Assembly: GCA_037013685.1 (NCBI GenBank)
Contig: CM072894.1
Coordinates: 1,366,841-1,430,840 of the forward strand
Direction of reading: 5' to 3'
Source: Acridotheres tristis
Lineage: Eukaryota > Chordata > Aves > Passeriformes > Sturnidae
Length of the DNA stretch: 64,000 bases
Part shown: in pieces, positions 55,366 through 64,000 of the stretch
How positions within the stretch are numbered: the first letter of the stretch is position 1
Layout of the letters: the number at the start of each line of letters is the position of its first letter
Notes under the pieces: generated by a model
Database searches by the model: none
What the model saw: only the letters and a program-made list of their open reading frames with translations
What the model was told of the DNA's origin: nothing
Position numbers and translations under genes: made by a program

Positions 55366-55640
55366 ACAGGATTAAGGGGGAATGACTTTAAACTAAAAGA
55401 GGGCAGGGCTGGATGGGATATTGGGAAGGAATTGTTCCCTGGCAGGGTGGGCAGGCCCTGGCACAGGGTGCCCAGAGAAGCTGTGGCTGCCCCTGGATCC
55501 CTGGAGTGTCCCAGGCCAGGTTGGACATTGGGGCTTGGAGCAGCCTGGGACAGTGGAAGGTGTCCCTGCCCATGGCAGGGGTGGGATAAGCTTTAAGGTC
55601 CCTTCCCACCCAAACCGTTCTAGGATTCTGTGACTCCATG
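55366..55640 (+). mobile_element. CR1 LINE tail (about 275 bp)
   Basis: Sense CR1 with gggatattgggaaggaattg, ttggacattggggcttggag, tgtccctgcccatggcaggg and an ending at aggattctgtgactccatga. Confidence 0.93.
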
Positions 55641-57560
55641 AAGGCACATCCCCCTTTTTCATTTGCAGAAGCTTAACAGGAAACATCTTGTGTCCCGAAA
55701 AGCCTTTTCCTTTTCAGGCTGAGGTTTCTCAGGTTTTTTTCTTCCTCACAGAGGTATCAAAGGCAAAGAGTTTACACGGAGTCATCAGATACCTGCCAAG
55801 ACACTCAGCCCTAACAAGCTCCCATTTGCATCCCCAAACCTCACATCAAGCTTTGCCCTCAGCCTTCAAACCTGCCCTGAACCCACCCTCTAACCTGTTT
55901 CAAAGAACCCCACAAAGCTGGTTTGTAAATTCAAAAGCTTTTCAAACCCCCAGTGGGAGTGGTTGGCCAAAGGAGGGATTTTTTTACAGGTGTGCTTCCC
56001 TCTCCACATGGAGCTTTCCCCTGATAATCCTCGCTCAGCTCCTGCCCTATGGAAGCCATCAGGAGAGAAGGGGGGTCATGTGGGCTGGCAGCCAGTGCCA
56101 CTGTCAGCATCTCCAGGCTAAAATGGTGCCAAAGTGGGCTTAGGAAACCAGGTTTAAACCCAGTAAAGAGTTACTGGACATCCTTTTCTTCTGGAAACCT
56201 TGGGGACCTGACCTCCCACTGCTCCGGGGCTGTTCTGCAAGTTGTATCCAAACAGGGAACGTTCTGTACTGGAAAGCTTTCAGGTGTTAGAATTTCTCTT
56301 CTCTATAGGATTAAACTTGATCTCTGCAACCACTTTAAAATGAGCAATTAAAGCCACGGGGGACACAGAGCTATAGGAGCAGAGGCAGAGCAAGGGTTGC
56401 TTCCCCCACAGGTTCTCTGCAGAAACCATCAGGAATGGTTCAGCAACTGGGGTGTCCCCCCAAAAATGCTATCCAAATAAACTGTATCTCCAAAAGCATC
56501 TGTGGAACCGGTGAGACAGATTGTGCCCAGAGCCAAGGAGGCAGTGGAAAAGTATCCCAAGAGAATATTCTCAGGTCTCCCAGGGAGGATTTACCGAGTT
56601 TTCCCCTCCTGAGTATATGACATCATAAATTCCTGAAAGTTTACATCCTAATGGAGCTATCATTCAGCTGGAGCTGTCTGCTTTGGGTTCTCTGGCTTTA
56701 AGGAGGTGGGAAGTGAGCTATAAATACCGTGCTAATTGCGTGTTTAACTCCTGCCTAATGGCTTCCCTCTCTGGAAGCTCATGGACACACTGAGCAAAAT
56801 CTTTCCAGCTCCTTCTTGTGACCACTACATCATGAAGGCCACGGAGTTAAACTTCTTTTTACATCATCCAAAGTCAAGCTAATCCCAAAATAAACTTTCT
56901 CAACGTCTAGGTTCCAGAACTGTCTTCTATTATTTTTTTTCTGATCCCCAAATGAGAACTTCCCAACTTGGCCCTCCAGCCTGCTGCTCCTGCAAAAAGG
57001 CAGGAAGTAAAGGGAGGTGATGATGACTCCACAGAGGTGCTAAAATCCATGCTGCTGGTTGCTTTGGAGGGCCGGTTATCTGAACATCCATCCCTTTGAA
57101 TTTCTTCTGAGCAAATACCATTTCTTAAAATATTTTTGTCTGTATTTTACAACAGACACGTCTCTGTTTCAGGGAGATTTGGTCTCCAGTGAAAGGGATA
57201 AACAATCCCACTCCAGATTAAATAAAAGTGAAGGCCCCTGCATCTCTCTTGCTGACTATCCATATAAACCTGATAGGGGTTTGTTGATGCCTGTGCAGCT
57301 GGTTGGGGGCTGCAGATGCAAATCCTTGGGAGGGTATTCCAGTTCCTTTCCTAGTCATAACTATCTAATACACAGAGTGCCCAAGGATGAAACAAGCTGC
57401 CTGAACTATCTTTCCTCCTCAGGAAAACATCCTTTTAGGTTCAGAAGACATCAAAGAAAGCAGGTTTAAGCTGTCTAGGGTTTAGGGATCTGCCTGAAGA
57501 GAGGGAGATGGATCTTGTGCATGGAGCTGGAAACAATCCCCTTGGAGCTGCACAGGTTTA

Positions 57561-59077
<1,517 letters not shown>

Positions 59078-59211
59078 CTCACACTTGCCCCGTAGCCCTG
59101 TCTCCTGGAGCCTGGACCAGATGCTCTGGATCCTGCCTGCATGCTCAGGGTGGCTGTTGGTGTTTCCACAGGTGCACTGGTGCTTCAGCATCAATGTGTC
59201 GTACACAAGGC
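59078..59211 (-). CDS. HDAC4: HDAC4 exon A: start of deacetylase domain (human residues 655-699)
   Basis: This 134-nt exon encodes [16 protein letters not shown], a short variable stretch, then [20 protein letters not shown] and LRGKCE. It begins after a cctgcag acceptor with two bases of a split Gly codon (phase 1) and ends at GAG|gtgagg (phase 0). It carries the structural zinc-site ligands of class IIa enzymes: H665, C667, C669, H675 and H678. C667 and C669 are also the pair reported to form a redox-controlled disulfide linked to nuclear export. The lineage-variable part is NTN between C669-G and SHPEH. A long AAT/AAC-type microsatellite starts about 35 nt past the donor. Confidence 0.97.
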
Positions 59212-59966
59212 CTGCAGGGGACACAAGGGACAGAATTGCCCTCGGGTTAAAAAAACACACGAAAGATTTGCCAGTTATAGAAAGAAAAAACCCGCATTTT
59301 GCACTTTTGAGTCAATGGTTCCAGGCCAAAATTTTGTGTTTGACCAGGAGCCACAGAGAACTGAAAACCCAAACCTGCATCCACCCTCTTAGATGGCAAT
59401 CCCCAAGGGATATGAGAAGGAAATCAGTACAAAAAAATGCGAAATTAAATGCCAGGGAGAGGTGACACCTGTGTGAGAGCAGAGGTGCTGGCACAGGAAT
59501 GGGATCTGAAGCTTTTCCCCTGGCTACCAAAATGCCTCCAGGGCTTGGCATCTAAACCCAGAAGTCATTGCTGGATGAGGGGCTAGGGCAGCTAAATTCC
59601 TCTGCATTCCCAGGGATTAATGGCATGAGACCAGCACAGGAGGATTTGATTCGTGCTCCAGAGTTGCCTGGGTACAATTTTGGAAGGTACGTTGGGATTC
59701 CATAGCCAACATTCCAACTGAAGGAAAGCAGCAGGTCCTACCCAGTGACAGATGACCTTTAATTGTTTCTCTCGAGCAAAAGACATGAAGTCAAATGTTT
59801 AAACCCATCTGTCCTTCAGCCAGAAGCTCCAGAATACATAATAAAAGCCATTGGTTTGGGGCTTTCTTCCCCAAGAAAAAGGTTTCTTGCAGGAAATATC
59901 TGTATGAAAGTCAGTCCAATGGCTGCAGCCAGGCTGGGAGGGCTGGGGGTACTCACCTGGAGAAGG

Positions 59967-60312
59967 GAAGGCTCCAGGAAGAGCTCAGAGCCCCTTCCAG
60001 AGCCTAGAGGGGCTCCAGGAGAGCTGTAGAGCGACTTGGGACAAGGGATGGAGGGACAGGACACAGGGAATGGCTTCCCACTGCCAGAGGGCAAGGATGG
60101 GTGGGATATTGGGAAGGAATTGTTCCCTGGGAGGGTGGGCAGGCCCTGGCACAGGGTCCCCAGGGAAGCTGTGGGTGCCCCTGGATCCCTGAAAGTGCCC
60201 AAGGCCAGCTTGGAGCACCCTGGGCTAGTGGAAGGTGTCCCTGCCCACAGCAGAGATTTAAAACCGGATAACCTTTCAGGTCCTTTCCACCCCAAGGTTT
60301 TCCATTATTTCT
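59967..60312 (+). mobile_element. CR1 LINE tail (about 345 bp)
   Basis: It shares agagctcagagccccttcca, gctccaggagagctgtagag and gacaagggatggagggacag with the copy at 25954-26280. Its 3' end is worn (ccattatttctatgg). Confidence 0.9.
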
Positions 60313-60979
60313 ATGGAATTCCAAGGTTCTGATGAGAATCCAAAGCCTCTGAAGGCAGCAGTGTCAGGAGCCAGTCCCAGCTCCCATGTCCAAGGCTGTG
60401 CAGCCCAGCTGCAGCACTCCAGGAAAATCCAGGGTGAGCACACCCGTATCGTGCCAGGCACAGCAGGATCCATGCTCCCAGCTCAGGCATGGACTCACAG
60501 CATAGTCTGGGAGCTCCAAGGGGCTTGCAGGGAAGCCTGAGAGCAGCTGGAACTGAATCTGTGCCTCTGCATGTTCCCAGGCCCGGCTGCAGCTGCAGTC
60601 CCACCTCCATGCTGGGTGTGGGCACACTGTGCCACTGGGAATCTTGGCTCCCCGCTCTGGCCTCGGCATTCTGCAGCCTCAGGGGAGGTGTCTGGCAGCT
60701 CCTCACTCTGCTGTAGGTGAGTGCAGAGGAGAAAAACACCCCTTGAAATCCAAACCATGCTGGGTTCCAGGGAAGAGAACAGAGCCCTGGTAATTGGCTG
60801 CCCTCGGGTCAGCCGAAGTTCACCTGGAGGAGGTTGTGCTGCAAAGCTCTCTCAAGGTCTCCCGTGTTTGGTTCATAGCATCAAACATCATGAGCAGCTG
60901 CTGGGCCAAGGCAAGCTCAGAATGCACCTGAGGAGAAGCTTTCACCCCAGTCTGAGTTTAATTGAACCAGTGCAAGGTC

Positions 60980-61175
60980 TTAAACTAAAAGAAATTTAGA
61001 TTGAACTTATGGAAGAAACTCTTCCCTGTGAGGGTGGTGAGGCCCTGGCTGTCCCATCCCTGAAAGTGTCCAAGATGAGGCTCGACAGGGCTTGGAGCAG
61101 CCTGGGATACTGTGAGGTGTCCCTGGCCATGGAACTGGATCATCTTCAAGGTCCTTTCCAACCCAAACCACACAT
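60980..61175 (+). mobile_element. CR1 LINE tail
   Basis: It reads aaactcttccctgtgagggt, cccatccctgaaagtgtcca, acagggcttggagcagcctg and ggtcctttccaacccaaacc. The terminal gattctg repeat is lost. Confidence 0.88.
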
Positions 61176-63927
61176 GGAATCTATCCCACCCCAAAGCTGC
61201 TGTTCAGAGAACTTGGTGCATCCATGGTTTCTCTCTTCCCAAGGGTTCACTGATAACAGCAGTGTCCCAGTGAAGTTCTGTGCTGCAATCATGCATCATT
61301 TCTCTTTCCTAGAAACCAGCCCAGTGGAAAAGGGAGCTGTTCCCGTTCCTTCCTGTGGCTGGGGACACTCAGCTGCACACACTCACATACACACACAAAG
61401 GGAAGCTCGGCAATTTAAGCTCAAAATACAAAACTACACTGGCTGTTACAAGTTAATTGAAGTGGTGCTGGAAGCAAGACTCTTTTCAGACATAAGAACA
61501 ATCACTTTTAAAGGTCAGCACTAAAGCAAAACCAACTGGCTTTTCTTGGCAGAACAAACATATGATCTGAGGTTCAGATAATTATATTGCTCTGCACAGG
61601 AGAGAATAAACGCCTTCATCGGAAAGGAAAAACCCTTTAATGCAGAACATCAGAATAATTTGTCGACCCATTTTTGCAGGAGATCAGAGACTGGATAATT
61701 GGAGCTACGCAAATTAATGGCCTAACCTGAGGATCCTTATTCAAGTGTGCAGAACAGGGCAGGCAGGACTGTTCATTAAAGTCACGGGGGCTGCTCGAGC
61801 TAGAGAGGGCAAGTTCAAGGACCGGCTTTCTGGGAGGAAGGAAAATTAAATGTCATGCTTCGGGACATCAAACTGATTGCTGGAAGGATCCAGGAAGGGC
61901 ACGGCTTTCACTTTGATGTGGAGTAATGGACATCATGTTTGAGAGCTGCAGTATGTGGCTCTTTCCCCAGGACCTTTGAAGTCTCAGGTGTTGGTCACTG
62001 AGAGAGACAGGAAAATAAAATATACATCAACCCCAGACCTTCCAGTTGTCTGGAGCTAACTCAGTCCAGGGAGAGCATCAGCTTTCTGTATTATTTCTAT
62101 ATAATTTCCCAAACATGAAAGAGAGGAACAATTCCTTTGTCTGTTGGACAAGGACTGATCTGTTAAGGGCCACGTTCACATCCAGAGTGATCACGGTTGG
62201 CTTAATTAGGGCCATTCAGTGAAGTCTGCTTCTTGCAGCCCTCTCACCAAACCATCACACCAATTCCAATCCTCATTCCTCTGCCCTAGGATCAGTCTGC
62301 AAAGCAGCCACTTACCAGCCAGATGGATTTTCCTAGAGAAAAGGAAGCCTGATTCACTTTAGCACTGCTTACTTTTGAAAAACACCTAAGACTTTAATTT
62401 CCTGCCTTACAAAGAATAGCTCGATCCTGGTGATTAAGCTTTAGTACCCACCTCCAGAAACACAATCTCCGACGCGCCACTGTGGACAACTCCAACAAAA
62501 CATGAGGCAATTTAACTCACACACATGCTCAGCAGCTGAAATGCCTTTCCTCCCCTTGTTCCTGCTTCCAAGCCCATGGCAGTAGGCTTTTTTTCCCTGC
62601 TTCTCCTATGCAGATAGTGCAGGTTAATTAAACCAGACCTAGGACTAGTTTTAGGACTTGAACAGAGGTCTTACCTCTATGCTTTGCACCTTAATTAGTG
62701 CCAGTAAATGCCTGATTATATTGTGTTCTTCTTTCTCCATTCACCCAGCATAAATGCAGAGATGGAAGAGAAAAGTCAAGCCCTTGAAATCTTAACCTGG
62801 ATAAATGCTGTGAAAATGGTATTTTAGGAAGGTGAACCACCTGAAGCATTCTGCACCTCATCACTCTGTGCAGTGCTGGATAAAAGCAGTGTGATATTCC
62901 ACCTCTCATTTTAAGCCACTTTTTGAGTTTTTCAAACCCTGCCTCCGAGGAAAATAAATCCTGATACTGGAACAGCATCTTTTCCAAGCAGCACAGCTCT
63001 CAAATCTTACCTGCTGCCTGCAATTTTGAATGAAATTCAAATGCACAGATCTGAGTCAAACATAGATCGTCTGGTAGAAAATGTTATTTATTGTATTTTC
63101 AGGGTCTTGTATGTGATTGACTGGGCAGCTTCAATACTGGAGGAGGAGGACGAGGAGAAGGGAAGAAAGAGAAGGAATGAATAACCCCTTCAAGGAGGGC
63201 CAGGCTTCTTTGTTTTTAAAGCCCCAAGGCTTGGGGTTAAGTGTATTAGAAGCTCAAGTTTCATCTGTTCTGACCCTGAGCCAGGGGACTTTTCCTTGCC
63301 CTCTTGGCAAAAGCCAAAATCTTTTAATCTGGCCAGAACTGACTGCGTTAGAAATGCAGTTCTGCCGAAATTCTAGGGTTCAATGTTTACAACAAATAGG
63401 GACTTTAAAGGGCTGACTTGCAAAACTTGAACCATTTTCTGGGTTTTTCCAGAGCAGACAGCACACGCTTCCCACCCTGCCTGCAGCCAGGAGCTGAGAA
63501 ACACTGCACATTCTACTATTACTACACCACCAGGGCCTGAAAATAAACCCGATTCACAGCACTGAGCTGAGTGATGTGAGAAGTGTAGGTTAAAAATGGA
63601 ATAAAAGCAGGAGTGAAAGGGAAATAACATCATGAGCTGCTCTTATTTGGGCGTTGTGGATTCCCCCCCCTTTCCTTTTCCCTGGGAACACATCACATTG
63701 CAAACTGTTCATTCACATAGTAAGAGCTTGACATTTGGGGAAGAAGGCGGACTTTGGAATCAGTCCTCATCACCTAGCACAGGGCTTGAGGAGTTGCACG
63801 GAAAATCAACTTTCAGCTGTTGCTGAGGGCACTGAAGAGGCAGAAAGGATTTTGGAGGAGAAAAGTTGGCTGTCGGGATACAGGAAGAACAATTAAGTTT
63901 CTTGTTTTTAATCTTGGTGGGGAGATC

Positions 63928-64000
63928 ACAGAATCCTAGGATGGTTTGGGTTGGGAGGGACCTTAAAGCCCTTCTTGTTCCACCCCTGCCATGGGCATGG
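63928..64000 (-). mobile_element. CR1 LINE 3' tail, cut by window edge
   Basis: It starts atcacagaatcctaggatgg and continues tttgggttgggagggacctt to cctgccatgggcatgg at the last base. Confidence 0.88.

Larger units (their letters stand above)
59212..64000 (-). other. HDAC4: Partial HDAC4 intron upstream of exon A
   Basis: I found no sequence encoding the residues expected just before residue 655 (the PTKPRFTT-like segment) on the minus strand, so this is taken as intron extending beyond the window. It includes CR1 tails at about 59967-60312, 60980-61175 and 63928-64000. The rest shows no recognisable feature. Confidence 0.75.

Noticed and set aside
60311..60739. Minus-strand 142-codon frame considered as the HDAC4 exon before residue 655
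   Set aside because: It contains nothing like the expected QEPPTKPRFTT-type ending or a donor in the right phase, and it is GC-rich repeat-flanking DNA.

Overview
The window is vertebrate nuclear DNA, almost certainly from a bird. It has long non-coding stretches, small exons with GT...AG introns, and many truncated CR1 LINE tails ending in GATTCTGTGATTC-like motifs, the typical avian retroposon. CR1 copies with the 'cctgcccatggcaggg' box are abundant in songbirds, so a passerine is plausible, but the species cannot be fixed from the sequence alone.

The only protein-coding gene I can support is HDAC4 (class IIa histone deacetylase) on the minus strand. Thirteen consecutive exons at 59211-32205 can be joined with canonical splice sites and consistent phases. 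They give 430 codons, the same length as human HDAC4 residues 655-1084, which is the whole deacetylase domain plus the C-terminal nuclear export signal. All hallmark residues fall at the expected human positions. The upstream exons (MEF2-binding, CaMK/14-3-3 and glutamine-rich parts) lie beyond position 64000. A 3' UTR of about 5.4 kb runs from 32204 to about 26840. It ends at an AATAAA signal and carries seed matches for several microRNAs known to repress HDAC4 (miR-1/206, miR-29, miR-22, miR-140).

Layout: 1-18950 is AT-rich intergenic DNA with one small CR1 fragment and no recognisable gene. 18950-26840 is a more GC-rich intergenic segment with several CR1 tails and CpG-bearing patches. 26840-32204 is the HDAC4 3' UTR. 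32205-59211 holds the catalytic-domain exons and introns, rich in CR1 tails and simple repeats. 59212-64000 is part of the next upstream intron. In other vertebrates the DNA past the HDAC4 3' end is the long TWIST2-HDAC4 interval. This suggests positions 1-26840 are regulatory or gene-desert DNA, but I could not identify any TWIST2 exon.

I found no CRISPR array, operon, viral gene, tRNA, rRNA or new biochemical system. The most useful leads are the microRNA-site set and overlapping Pumilio/poly(A) element in the HDAC4 3' UTR, two perfect hairpins, a compositional boundary near 18.95 kb, and in-frame cassette exons in the catalytic domain.
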